A DNA stretch of 40,564 bases from NCBI GenBank assembly GCA_012839115.1, contig DUNX01000036.1:1-40564 (forward strand), in the 5' to 3' direction. Positions 15,412 through 23,251 of this stretch are shown here, piece by piece; positions within the stretch are counted from its first letter, which is position 1, and each line of letters begins with the position of its first letter. The notes beneath the pieces are model-generated. The model had not been told where the DNA came from. It saw nothing but the letters and a program-made list of their open reading frames with translations, and made no database searches. The stretch is from Bacillota bacterium. Lineage in GTDB: Bacteria > Bacillota > UBA4882 > UBA10575. The translations under genes were made by a program, and so were the position numbers.

Positions 15412-16713
15412 ATGGATCTTCTGGAAAAACTGGGTATCCTGGCTTCCGCCGCCAAGTATGATGTTTCCTGTGCCTCATCGGGAAGTAACCGGAAAAACAC
15501 CCCCGGCGGGTTGGGAAATTCTGCTGAAGCGGCGATGGGGATCTGCCACAGTTGGTCCGCGGACGGGCGGTGCATCTCACTCCTGAAGATCCTCTATACC
15601 AATTGCTGCAGCCATGACTGTGCCTACTGTATCAACAGGAGAAGTAATGATCTGCCGCGGGCCGTTTTTACCCCGGAGGAAGTAAGGAAGCTAACCATCG
15701 GTTTTTACCGGCGTAATTACATTGAGGGTCTGTTCTTGAGTTCCGGGGTGTTGAAGACGGCCGATTACACAATGGAGTTGCTGCTCAGGACTGTAAAAGA
15801 CCTGCGTCTGAAGGATAATTTCAACGGGTATATCCATCTGAAGGTCATCCCCGGCGCCGACCGGCGACTGGTGCGGGAAGCCGGCTTTTATGCCGACCGG
15901 TTAAGTGTCAATATTGAGCTGCCTTCGGAGCGGGGTTTAAGACTCTTGGCCCCGGGGAAGGATAAGGAAGCGATTTTGCAACCCATGGCTTATATAAATG
16001 AGCGAATTGTTGCGAATCAAGAAGAAAAAAAGAAATTTAAGCGGGCAAAGGCTTTTTCCCCGGCCGGACAAAGCACCCAGTTGATTGTGGGGGCCACCCC
16101 CGAATCGGACCTGCAGATTCTCAGGCTTTCCGAAGGGTTATACAAGAAAATGGGGTTGAAAAGGGTTTATTATTCCGCCTTTATCCCCGTGGCCAAAAAT
16201 CCTTTGTTACCGGCGATTGATGCGCCGCCGCTCCGGAGAGAACACCGTCTTTACCAGGCCGACTGGTTGCTGCGGTTTTACGGCTTTAGCGCGGACGAAC
16301 TCCTGGAGACGCCGGCGCCGTTTTTAGATGAGGACCTGGATCCAAAGACCGTTTGGGCCCTGCGCAATCTGGATTTCTTCCCAGTGGAGATCCATAGGGC
16401 TTCGTACCGGATGTTACTGCGGGTACCGGGCATAGGGGAGCAGTCGGCGCGGCGGATCATCTCCGCCCGCCGCTGGGGAACACTGGGGTTTCCGGAATTG
16501 GCAAAACTCGGGGTGGTGATGAAAAGGGCCCGGTATTTTATTACCTGCCGGGGAAGTTTTTTGGAGAGACTGGATAACGAAGAGAGGATCCGCGCCCGGT
16601 TGCTGGCCGGGGTAAAGAAGAAGGAATCCCTGGCCGGGCGGCAGTTGCCATTGAATTTTGCCGCCGGCCTGGAGTCATACGGAGGGGAGACCGATGCTGA
16701 CCTATGTCTATGA
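15412..16713 (+). CDS. Putative DNA modification/repair radical SAM protein
   Basis: 433-aa radical SAM enzyme. The [4Fe-4S]/SAM-binding CxxxCxxC is Cys66-Cys70-Cys73 (CSHDCAYC). A C-terminal helix-hairpin-helix LLRVPGIGEQSARRI (about residues 334-350) implies nucleic-acid contact. This matches the family (TIGR03916 type) that co-occurs with a DUF4130/uracil-DNA-glycosylase-linked partner; the partner is the next gene. The exact chemistry is not known. Start ATG 15412 has GGAGGCGAGAG upstream. It overlaps the next gene by 20 bases. Confidence 0.88.
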   Translation: MDLLEKLGILASAAKYDVSCASSGSNRKNTPGGLGNSAEAAMGICHSWSADGRCISLLKILYTNCCSHDCAYCINRRSNDLPRAVFTPEEVRKLTIGFYRRNYIEGLFLSSGVLKTADYTMELLLRTVKDLRLKDNFNGYIHLKVIPGADRRLVREAGFYADRLSVNIELPSERGLRLLAPGKDKEAILQPMAYINERIVANQEEKKKFKRAKAFSPAGQSTQLIVGATPESDLQILRLSEGLYKKMGLKRVYYSAFIPVAKNPLLPAIDAPPLRREHRLYQADWLLRFYGFSADELLETPAPFLDEDLDPKTVWALRNLDFFPVEIHRASYRMLLRVPGIGEQSARRIISARRWGTLGFPELAKLGVVMKRARYFITCRGSFLERLDNEERIRARLLAGVKKKESLAGRQLPLNFAAGLESYGGETDADLCL

Positions 16714-17614
16714 CGGGAGTCTGGAAGGACTCTTCACCGCCTTGTATGAGGGTTTATTCAGCGGGGAAGAGGTGGCGGAGATTACTAATAATCGCCGGTA
16801 CAGGCCGTCGCTCTTTTCCACCGCGAAGGTTATCGCCACCGATCCGGAGAAGGCCCGGAAACTACGGCGTTTTTTACAAAAACGCCTTTCGCGGCAGGCC
16901 TTTCAGAATCTCGTCTATTGTTATCTCTCTGAATCCGGGATGGAAAAAACAATCCTTTCTTATATAAGGCTACTGATGCCCGCGGGAAGAAAGGCGGGGG
17001 GTAATTCGCATGCCCGTAGCCGGGAGATTATGGCGGTGCTTGGCGCGATTACGCAAACCGCGAGGAAAGTGGCTTATGAGGTCCATCGTTTCCATGGCTT
17101 TCTCCGCTTCCGGCAGGTACGCGTTGGCACGTGGAAAAACGCGTGCCCGAACACGTGTACCAGCGCACATACGCCCGACGGTGACCCTGGCGCAGAAGTC
17201 GCTGATACTCTACTATCGTCATGCGGGAACACGCACGCAAGTATAGACGAATGCGACGGTGACTTCTATTATGCGCCGATCGAGCCGGACCATAATATCC
17301 TGGCCCTTTTAGTCCCGCATTTTACCGCCAGGTTTGCCGGGCAGAAATGGTTCATTCATGACCGCCGGCGCAATTTAGGCGCTTATTACGACGGGCGGGA
17401 ATGCCGGTTGGTGAGCGGGGTTGAGATTAGCGACCAATTGGCCGCCTCCCTCCAGGGGAGGAAGGCCGGTAGCGAAGATGAAGAGGAAATGCTCTGCCGG
17501 GAGCTGTGGCAGGAGTATTTTACCTCTACCGCTCTGGAAGAGCGGAAGAATGAAAAATTACAAAAACAACATATGCCGGTCCGGTACTGGAAGTACCTTA
17601 CCGAGTTCGAATAG
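16694..17614 (+). CDS. DUF4130 / TIGR03915-family putative DNA repair protein
   Basis: 306-aa partner of the radical SAM protein; in relatives this domain can be fused to uracil-DNA glycosylase. Landmarks: MLTYVYDGSLEGLFTALYE at the N-terminus, KVAYEVHRFHGFLRF, DFYYAPIEPDHNILALLVPHF, KWFIHDRRRNLGAYY, and the C-terminal ERKNEKLQKQHMPVRYWKYLTEF. Start ATG 16694 lies inside the end of the preceding gene behind a GGAGGGGAG site, so translation is coupled. Between GFLRFRQV and GDFYYAP there are about 46 extra residues (143-188) of low-complexity, Cys/Thr/His-containing sequence; relatives as I remember them have a short loop. No uracil-DNA glycosylase domain is present. Confidence 0.88.
   Translation: MLTYVYDGSLEGLFTALYEGLFSGEEVAEITNNRRYRPSLFSTAKVIATDPEKARKLRRFLQKRLSRQAFQNLVYCYLSESGMEKTILSYIRLLMPAGRKAGGNSHARSREIMAVLGAITQTARKVAYEVHRFHGFLRFRQVRVGTWKNACPNTCTSAHTPDGDPGAEVADTLLSSCGNTHASIDECDGDFYYAPIEPDHNILALLVPHFTARFAGQKWFIHDRRRNLGAYYDGRECRLVSGVEISDQLAASLQGRKAGSEDEEEMLCRELWQEYFTSTALEERKNEKLQKQHMPVRYWKYLTEFE
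17120..17257 (+). repeat. In-frame ACGC/CGTG-rich insertion in DUF4130 gene
   Basis: About 138 bases rich in ACGCGTG, ACACGTGT, GCGCACATACGC and ACGCACGC words, interrupting a conserved core. A 10-nt direct repeat CGACGGTGAC sits at 17176-17185 and again at the right edge (17254-17263), 78 nt (26 codons) apart. Confidence 0.6.
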
Positions 17615-17781
17615 TAAATGGATAAAAAGATTTACATACCGGTCCACTGAAGACCTTTTCCAAGGCGCCTTGGGCTCCTCCTTGTTCTTCATTCTTCACA
17701 AATAACCACAGATTACTGCCCCGGTGACGCATTGTCAGTATACCCCCCCCAATCCCAACTACAAAAATATGGATTATTTTC

Positions 17782-17810
17782 TTGACATTGGTTATATCTG
17801 CATGTTAAAA
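17782..17810 (+). promoter_or_regulatory. Promoter of the iclR-type gene
   Basis: TTGACA (17782-17787), 17 bp, TTAAAA (17805-17810). It favours the start codon at 17867, since the in-frame ATG at 17819 would lie almost at the transcript start. The rest of the 17615-17866 gap holds a palindrome CCAAGGCGCCTTGG (17660-17673, possible weak terminator) and a C-tract. Confidence 0.7.
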
Positions 17811-17831
17811 TCGGATTAATGAAAAAACATC

Positions 17832-17848
17832 GTTCCGCTGAGCGGAAC
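17832..17848 (+). promoter_or_regulatory. Palindromic operator candidate in the iclR-type leader
   Basis: Perfect inverted repeat GTTCCGC-TGA-GCGGAAC, just downstream of the promoter and ahead of the regulator's start codon. The position suits autorepression by an IclR dimer. Binding by this protein is inference. Confidence 0.6.
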
Positions 17849-17866
17849 AAAGATGGGGGTTTTGCC

Positions 17867-18640
17867 ATGAGTGCAAAGCAACCGCTTTTAATAATTGAGA
17901 GAATAGCCCGGATCCTTCAGTTGTTCAATTTTGAAAAGCATGAATGGGGAATTACGGAGATTGCCCAAAAGACCGGTCTCAGCAAGAGTGTTACATATAG
18001 GTTATTGCACAGTATGGAAGAATACGGTTTTATCAAGCAGAATAATGCGACCAAGAAATATGGTTTGGGGATGAGGTTTTTTGAATTGGGCCAGATTGTT
18101 AAAGCGAATATGGATTTGCGGACTGTAGCAAAGGAGGTGATGACGGAGCTAAGCCGCAAATGCAACCAGACGGTTATCCTTTGTATAATAGACCACTTGC
18201 AACAGGTGTGTATTGAAAAAGTGGACGGGCTAAGTATCATCCGGATCGCCTCCGAAGTAGGGGCGAGGATACACCTTCATGCCGGCGCCTCTGCCAAGCT
18301 TTTACTGGCATACCTACCGCCGGAAGAGAGGGAGAGGTGTTACCGGGAATTCGGTTTGCCCCGTTTTACTAAAAAAACCATCACGGACAGAGAGCAACTG
18401 GAAACCGAGCTTTCCCGGATCCGAGAACAAGGCTATGCTTTATCTGTGGAAGAAAGGGACATTAATTTAGCGGCACTGGCCGCACCGGTCTTTGATTACC
18501 GTGGTGAGGTTGTTGCCAGCTTGACCTTGATTGGCCCCAAATGGGATTTTGGTCCGGGACAAGCCCGGGTGTATATAAAAGAAATAAGAGCAGCCGCGGG
18601 TGAGATAAGCGAAAGGTTGGGCTACAAACGGGAAAAATAG
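17867..18640 (+). CDS. IclR-family transcriptional regulator
   Basis: 257-aa regulator. A winged helix-turn-helix occupies about residues 8-60 (ERIARILQLF, GITEIAQKTGLSKSVTYRLLHSMEEYGFI); the IclR effector-binding domain follows (LRTVAKEVMTELSRKCNQTVIL, LHAGASAKLLLAYLPPEERE, EQGYALSVEERDINLAALAAPVFDYRGEVVASLTLIGP). Start ATG 17867 follows GATGGGGG; the in-frame ATG 17819 is too close to the promoter. The likely ligand is a sugar or sugar-acid metabolite. It precedes the fucose-isomerase-like, deoC and deoB genes on the same strand, which makes them candidate targets, though no second copy of its palindrome was found. Confidence 0.9.
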   Translation: MSAKQPLLIIERIARILQLFNFEKHEWGITEIAQKTGLSKSVTYRLLHSMEEYGFIKQNNATKKYGLGMRFFELGQIVKANMDLRTVAKEVMTELSRKCNQTVILCIIDHLQQVCIEKVDGLSIIRIASEVGARIHLHAGASAKLLLAYLPPEERERCYREFGLPRFTKKTITDREQLETELSRIREQGYALSVEERDINLAALAAPVFDYRGEVVASLTLIGPKWDFGPGQARVYIKEIRAAAGEISERLGYKREK

Positions 18641-18811
18641 GCAGACAGTGGGAAAGAAGCCTCGGAAAAAAGAATGAATGACCAACACCTCATTAATTAA
18701 TTGTAGCTTGCTATTGGCGCCGTTTTTACAACCGGTATACGAAAAAGAGAATCAAAGAAGAAACGTAGTAAGGTAGGAGATAAAAATCAAAGCATAGGAG
18801 TGAGTTAAATC

Positions 18812-20074
18812 ATGACAGAAATACCGGTAATACCGGTTTTATCAGCAAGCAAGCAGCCGGAAAAGATGTGGGCGAGGGCGGATAGATTTATTGACGAACT
18901 CAACACTATAGAAGGGTTTGAATTTCGAGTCTCCCAGGGAAACGGGGAAGACGAAGAGGCAGGGGTCTTATTGGTCTTGAACGGTGGAACCGGGATCCCG
19001 GCTGTAGAGTGCGGGAAAAACAAGCCGGGGCCGGTCATTCTTTTAGCCCACCCGCTGGATAATTCTCTCTCTGCCGCTTTGGAGATCCTTGCCTATCTCC
19101 GGGGGATAGGGAAAAAAGCAGTGGTGGTCCAGGCTGTCGGCGACTGGAAAAAGGACCTGCGCCAACTGCTGATAATCTGTGCCGCCGGAAATGAAGTGCG
19201 GCAAAGCAGGATTGGCCGGATCGGGCAGGAGCAATTCACTGGCTATCCTTTTCCCACTCCTGTAGAGGAACTGATTAAGAAAACCTGGGGCCCGGAAATA
19301 GTAGATATTCCTTCTTCCGCGGTTACCGAGAGGTATAAAGAACTCCAGGATGATTCCCGCTCTGCAGAACTGGTTAAAGAGATGGCAGTCGGCAACAGGG
19401 GGGTGGCGGAGCCCGGAGCGGATGGAGCCGATGATCTGAAAGGAGCCGCCATAATCTATCTTGCCTTAAGAGAGCTTGTTGACGAATATGAGGTGGATGC
19501 CGTTGCCATTAACTGTTTCGACCTGTTGCCTGTTTTGAAGAATACCGCCCATTATGCCCTGGCGAAATTGAATAACGATGGGGTGATGGCTGCCTGCGAG
19601 GGGGATATTATTACCGCCACCGGGATGCTGATCGCAAAAGAGGTGACCGGCCAGCCCTCCTTTATGGCCAACCCCTGTATGGTTGATGTGGAAAAGGGCT
19701 TAATCACCCTGGCCCACTGTGCAGTCGCAAGAACAATGTGCAGTAGCCATAAGCCGTGCTCCCGCTTTGAGCCGGGGATAGGCGCTGCCTGCCAGGGCCA
19801 TATGCCTCCTGATGACTATACCCTTTTTCGAATCGGCGGGAAAGACCTGCAAGAAATCTATACCGCCCTCACAACCTACCAAAGTAATAGTGAGGGCGGG
19901 AACCCCTGCCGCACCCAGGTTACATTAAAATTTTATGACCCGAAGAAGGCGGAGGAACTTCTCCGCAGGCCACTGGGCAACCATCACCTGGTCATAAAAG
20001 GCGGGCACGAAGAAAAACTCCTGAAATACCATGACCTTTTTTTGACCCAAAATTTGTCGCCGGTAGGACAATAG
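18812..20074 (+). CDS. L-fucose/L-arabinose isomerase-fold family protein
   Basis: 420-aa cytoplasmic protein resembling the distant L-fucose isomerase-like family rather than FucI or AraA themselves. Landmarks: VDAVAINCFDLLPVLKNTAHYALAKLNNDGVMAACEGDIITATGMLIAKEVTG in the centre (the ACEGD acidic residue a metal-ligand candidate), FMANPCMVDVEKGLITLAHCAVARTM, and HHLVIKGGH near the C-terminus (candidate metal His). Family precedent is aldose/ketose isomerisation; the sugar is unknown. AGGAGTGAG-type site before the ATG. The 18641-18811 gap shows no clear promoter, so it may be transcribed with the IclR gene. Substrate cannot be assigned. Confidence 0.7.
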   Translation: MTEIPVIPVLSASKQPEKMWARADRFIDELNTIEGFEFRVSQGNGEDEEAGVLLVLNGGTGIPAVECGKNKPGPVILLAHPLDNSLSAALEILAYLRGIGKKAVVVQAVGDWKKDLRQLLIICAAGNEVRQSRIGRIGQEQFTGYPFPTPVEELIKKTWGPEIVDIPSSAVTERYKELQDDSRSAELVKEMAVGNRGVAEPGADGADDLKGAAIIYLALRELVDEYEVDAVAINCFDLLPVLKNTAHYALAKLNNDGVMAACEGDIITATGMLIAKEVTGQPSFMANPCMVDVEKGLITLAHCAVARTMCSSHKPCSRFEPGIGAACQGHMPPDDYTLFRIGGKDLQEIYTALTTYQSNSEGGNPCRTQVTLKFYDPKKAEELLRRPLGNHHLVIKGGHEEKLLKYHDLFLTQNLSPVGQ

Positions 20075-20138
20075 AAACCAATACGGAAATTAATAAGAAA
20101 AAACATGAAATATGACCCCAGCCTTTGAGGTGATAAAT

Positions 20139-20831
20139 ATGGATCTCAACAAAATCATCGACCACACCCTCTTGAAACCGGAAGCAACTTACCGGGAGAT
20201 TGAAGAACTCTGCCAGGAAGCGAAAGAATACGGTTTCGCCACGGTTTGCGTCAACCCGGTCCATGTCAGGCTGGCCGCCAAATTGTTACGCGCGTGCGAA
20301 AAGACCGGCGTCAAAGTCTGTACGGTGATCGGGTTTCCCTTGGGCGCCGGCGTCCCCTTGACCAAAGCCGTGGAGGTGCGGGAGGCGATTGCCAACGGCG
20401 CGACCGAAGTGGATATGGTCATCAATATCGGCGCTTTGAAATCCGGCGATTATGAACTGGTCTTCCGGGATATCAAAGCGGTGGTGGATGCCGCCGCCGG
20501 GCAGGCCTTAACCAAAGTGATCATTGAGACTTGCCTTTTAACGGATGAAGAAAAAGTAAAAGCCTGCCTGTTGGCGAAGGAGGCCGGCGCCGGTTTTGTT
20601 AAAACGTCTACCGGGTTCAACAAGAGCGGCGCAACAGCGGAAGATGTGGCCTTGCTGCGTAAAGTGGTCGGAACGGCAATGGGCGTTAAGGCCTCCGGCG
20701 GGATCCGGGACCGCCGGACCGCTGAAGAGATGGTCAAAGCCGGCGCCAACCGGCTGGGAACCAGCTCCGGGGTGGCGATTATGAAAGAGGAACAGGAAAA
20801 AACTCAAGGAAGAGACATGGGAAAAACATGA
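20139..20831 (+). CDS. deoC: Deoxyribose-phosphate aldolase
   Basis: Cleaves 2-deoxy-D-ribose 5-phosphate to glyceraldehyde 3-phosphate and acetaldehyde. The 230-aa chain has the DeoC active-site set: Asp93 ([13 protein letters not shown]), Schiff-base Lys155 (FVKTSTGF) and Lys184 (GVKASGGIR). Start ATG 20139 has GAGGTGA 5 nt upstream and gives the standard [18 protein letters not shown]-terminus; the alternative at 20112 adds a non-conserved tail. The next gene, deoB, is the classical partner in deoxynucleoside salvage. Confidence 0.95.
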   Translation: MDLNKIIDHTLLKPEATYREIEELCQEAKEYGFATVCVNPVHVRLAAKLLRACEKTGVKVCTVIGFPLGAGVPLTKAVEVREAIANGATEVDMVINIGALKSGDYELVFRDIKAVVDAAAGQALTKVIIETCLLTDEEKVKACLLAKEAGAGFVKTSTGFNKSGATAEDVALLRKVVGTAMGVKASGGIRDRRTAEEMVKAGANRLGTSSGVAIMKEEQEKTQGRDMGKT

Positions 20832-20896
20832 AATGTTTTTGCGGACGCTTGTCTTCAGGAGAATCCAGCATAATAAAGGGGAGGAACTATACGGCT

Positions 20897-22075
20897 ATGA
20901 CCAGAAAACGTGTTTTCCTGATCGTTCTGGATGGCGTCGGCGCCGGGGAAATGCCGGATGCCGGCCGTTTCGGCGACGAAGGCAGTAATACCCTGGGGAA
21001 TACCGCCCGGGCGGTGGGGGGGTTAAGCCTCCCGGTAATGGGCGGCTGGGGCCTGGGAAATATAACCGGGATTATGGGAGTCCCGCCGGTCGAAGGCCCG
21101 GCGGCGGCCTTTGGCCGGATGGCCGAAGCCTCTCCCGGGAAGGATACCACCACCGGGCACTGGGAGATGATGGGCCTTGTGCTGGAGAAACCGTTTCCCG
21201 TCTACCCGCATGGATTTCCTCCCGGGCTGATAAAAAGGTTTTCGGAGGCGGTCAACCGTGGCGTGCTGGGAAACAAGCCGGCCTCCGGAACGCAAATTAT
21301 TGAAGAATTAGGCCCGGAACATATGCGCACCGGCGCCCTGATCGTCTATACCTCGGCGGACAGTGTTTTTCAGGTGGCGGCCCATGAGGAAGTAGTCCCG
21401 CCGGAAGAATTGTATGATATTTGCCGGACAGCCAGAGAAATGCTGGTGGGAGAGGATATGGTGGCGCGGGTAATTGCCCGGCCCTTTACCGGCAAACCGG
21501 GGGCTTTTCGCCGGACGGAACGGCGGAAAGATTTTTCCCTGGCGCCGCCGGACGAAACCTTGCTGGATTTTTTCTCCGGCCGCGGCATAAAAACGGTGGG
21601 AGTAGGCAAAATCAAGGATATTTTTGCCGGGCGCGGCCTGGCCGAAAGCTACCACACGGGAAATAACCGGAAAACCATGGAGACAGTACTGAAGATAGCC
21701 AGGGAAGACCATTCGGAGGCGCTGATCTTTGCCAATTGCGTAGATTTTGATAGCCTCTACGGCCACCGTAATGATCCCCGGGGATTTGCCGCCGCCCTTG
21801 AGGAAGCCGACCGTTCTTTGGGAGAACTCTCCGGGCTGTTGGGGAAGGAGGATCTGCTTATTGTCACCGCGGACCACGGGTGTGACCCCACCACCCCCAG
21901 CACCGATCATTCCAGGGAGTATGTGCCTTTGCTGGTTACCGGCGAAATGGTTGCAAAAGGCAGGAACCTTGGGACCAGAAAAAGCTTTGCGGATTTAAGC
22001 GCCACCCTGGCGCAGGTTTTTTCTTGCGACGGCTGGGAGAAGGGGGAGAGTTTTTACACGGACCTGAAAAAATAA
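20897..22075 (+). CDS. deoB: Phosphopentomutase
   Basis: Interconverts (deoxy)ribose 1- and 5-phosphates, feeding DeoC. The 392-aa alkaline-phosphatase-superfamily protein starts with VFLIVLDGVGAGEMPDA (metal Asp), has the phosphorylated-Thr segment KDTTTGHWEMMG, and the C-terminal metal cluster VTADHGCDPTTPSTDHSREYVPLLV. Length is normal. I choose ATG 20897 because it begins at the conserved first strand and GGGGAGG precedes it; an earlier in-frame ATG at 20828 overlapping deoC's stop would add 23 non-conserved residues. Confidence 0.94.
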   Translation: MTRKRVFLIVLDGVGAGEMPDAGRFGDEGSNTLGNTARAVGGLSLPVMGGWGLGNITGIMGVPPVEGPAAAFGRMAEASPGKDTTTGHWEMMGLVLEKPFPVYPHGFPPGLIKRFSEAVNRGVLGNKPASGTQIIEELGPEHMRTGALIVYTSADSVFQVAAHEEVVPPEELYDICRTAREMLVGEDMVARVIARPFTGKPGAFRRTERRKDFSLAPPDETLLDFFSGRGIKTVGVGKIKDIFAGRGLAESYHTGNNRKTMETVLKIAREDHSEALIFANCVDFDSLYGHRNDPRGFAAALEEADRSLGELSGLLGKEDLLIVTADHGCDPTTPSTDHSREYVPLLVTGEMVAKGRNLGTRKSFADLSATLAQVFSCDGWEKGESFYTDLKK

Positions 22076-22078
22076 CAC

Positions 22079-22117
22079 AAAGTTTTATGATACTCGTACG
22101 CGTCACATAAAACTTTT
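22079..22117 (+). terminator. Terminator candidate after deoB
   Basis: 11-bp stem AAAGTTTTATG / CATAAAACTTT with a 16-nt loop containing TACGCGT, ending in TTTT. The stem is A/T-rich, so strength is uncertain. Confidence 0.55.
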
Positions 22118-22156
22118 GCTGCATTTTCGCGTCTTATTACGGTTTTTCTTTATATC

Positions 22157-22181
22157 CCCCGGGAAACCGCCTTTTCCGGGG
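22157..22181 (+). other. GC-rich hairpin in the deoB-ABC intergenic region
   Basis: 10-bp stem CCCCGGGAAA / TTTTCCGGGG (one G-T pair) with a 5-nt loop, flanked by an outer TATCCC/GGGATA repeat. No T-run follows on the plus strand, so it is not an obvious terminator. Confidence 0.5.
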
Positions 22182-22236
22182 AAAGGGATAGCAGGCCGGA
22201 GAGAAAATCCTTTACCACTGTGTGATTTTAGTGTAT

Positions 22237-22249
22237 TATAATATATAAT
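22237..22249 (+). promoter_or_regulatory. Double -10 element ahead of the amino-acid ABC operon
   Basis: Two overlapping-register TATAAT boxes (22237-22242 and 22244-22249), about 50 bases ahead of the GTG start. Neither has a good -35 hexamer, so regulation by an activator is possible. Confidence 0.45.
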
Positions 22250-22298
22250 GTAGAGGCTTGTCCATTGTTATCTATATTATCTATGGAGGTGCTAACGG

Positions 22299-23054
22299 GT
22301 GAAGAGAAGTTATCTCTATCTGCTTGTTTTTGTTGTGGCCGTGGTGGCGCTGGTCATTGTCTTTACGAACAAACCGCAAGAAGAGGCGCAGGCGGTCTTG
22401 CGGGTAGGAACAGATGCCGCCTATGAACCGTTCGAGTATATTGATGAGGACGGAAATTTTGCCGGTTTTGACATGGAACTTATCGCTATGATCGCAGAAG
22501 AGATGGGCAGAGAGCTGGAATTGCAAAATGTCCAATGGGACGGGATCATCCCCGGGCTGATGAACGGGAATTACGACTGCCTGATCTCGGCGATGACCAT
22601 TACCGAGGAACGGATGAAACAGATTAATTTTTCCGACCCATACTTCACGATCAAGCAGGCGATTGTCGTCAGGGAAAACGACGATTCCATAACCGGATCG
22701 GCGGATCTGGTAGGCAAAACAATTGCCGTTCAGAACGGGACAACCGGTGATCTCTATGCCAGTCAAATTGAGGGCGTACGGATGAAACGTTTTGATACCA
22801 ATCCCCAGGCGATCCAGGAGTTGCTGAATAACAATGCCGACGCTGCCGTGATGGACGATTTAGTAGCTTACCAGGCGATTTCGAAGATGAGCGGCTTGAA
22901 AATGATTGAAATCCCCGATGCTGAAGTGGAGAATTACGGCATTGGGGTAAAGAAGGGCAACGAGGAATTATTGGCAGGGATCAACAAAGCCCTCGCCACT
23001 CTTAGAGAGAATGGCAAACTCGGCGAGTTGGTCGAAAAATACAGGTCCATGTAA
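22299..23054 (+). CDS. Polar amino-acid ABC transporter, substrate-binding protein
   Basis: 251-aa periplasmic/exported binding protein of the SBP_bac_3 (His/Gln/Lys) family. An N-terminal hydrophobic segment (residues 5-22) ends near AQA/VLRVG; there is no lipobox cysteine. Family motifs: LRVGTDAAYEPFEYIDEDGNFAGFD, LISAMTITEERMKQINFSDPYF, VGKTIAVQNGTTG and the C-terminal LGELVEKYRSM. Start GTG 22299 has GGAGGT 8 nt upstream. A long hairpin separates it from the permease gene. Absence of a lipid anchor fits a diderm periplasm but is not proof. Confidence 0.9.
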   Translation: MKRSYLYLLVFVVAVVALVIVFTNKPQEEAQAVLRVGTDAAYEPFEYIDEDGNFAGFDMELIAMIAEEMGRELELQNVQWDGIIPGLMNGNYDCLISAMTITEERMKQINFSDPYFTIKQAIVVRENDDSITGSADLVGKTIAVQNGTTGDLYASQIEGVRMKRFDTNPQAIQELLNNNADAAVMDDLVAYQAISKMSGLKMIEIPDAEVENYGIGVKKGNEELLAGINKALATLRENGKLGELVEKYRSM

Positions 23055-23065
23055 GAAGTTGGAGA

Positions 23066-23109
23066 AGAGATGTGGTCAAAGAGCCCCCGGGTTTTTTGAC
23101 CACATCTCT
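23066..23109 (+). promoter_or_regulatory. Intercistronic hairpin between binding-protein and permease genes
   Basis: Perfect 15-bp stem AGAGATGTGGTCAAA / TTTGACCACATCTCT with a 14-nt loop, starting 12 bases after the binding-protein stop. No T-tract follows, so mRNA 3'-end protection or partial attenuation, giving more binding protein than permease, is the likely role. Confidence 0.75.
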
Positions 23110-23251
23110 TAGTATATGCGCACGTGCCGTAGGTCTGTATGCGTGCATGCTGCAGGCCGGAAAAGGCAACTGGCAGGAACACAATCGCCGGGATAACACC
23201 GGGTACCGGTTCGCCGGCGGAGAAAAGACGAAGGGTGTATCAAAAAAGCAG

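Noticed and set aside
21308-21910. 200-codon open frame opposite deoB
   Set aside because: deoB is unambiguous on the plus strand; the opposite frame shows no recognisable motif.
22157-22181. Riboswitch or T-box leader for the amino-acid transporter
   Set aside because: Only a simple hairpin upstream of the likely promoter is visible; no known aptamer or T-box sequence was recognised.
23072-23251. Extended N-terminus of the PEGA-permease protein from 23072
   Set aside because: The start codon lies within the intercistronic hairpin and the 60 added residues are low-complexity; the internal ATG begins a clean signal peptide.
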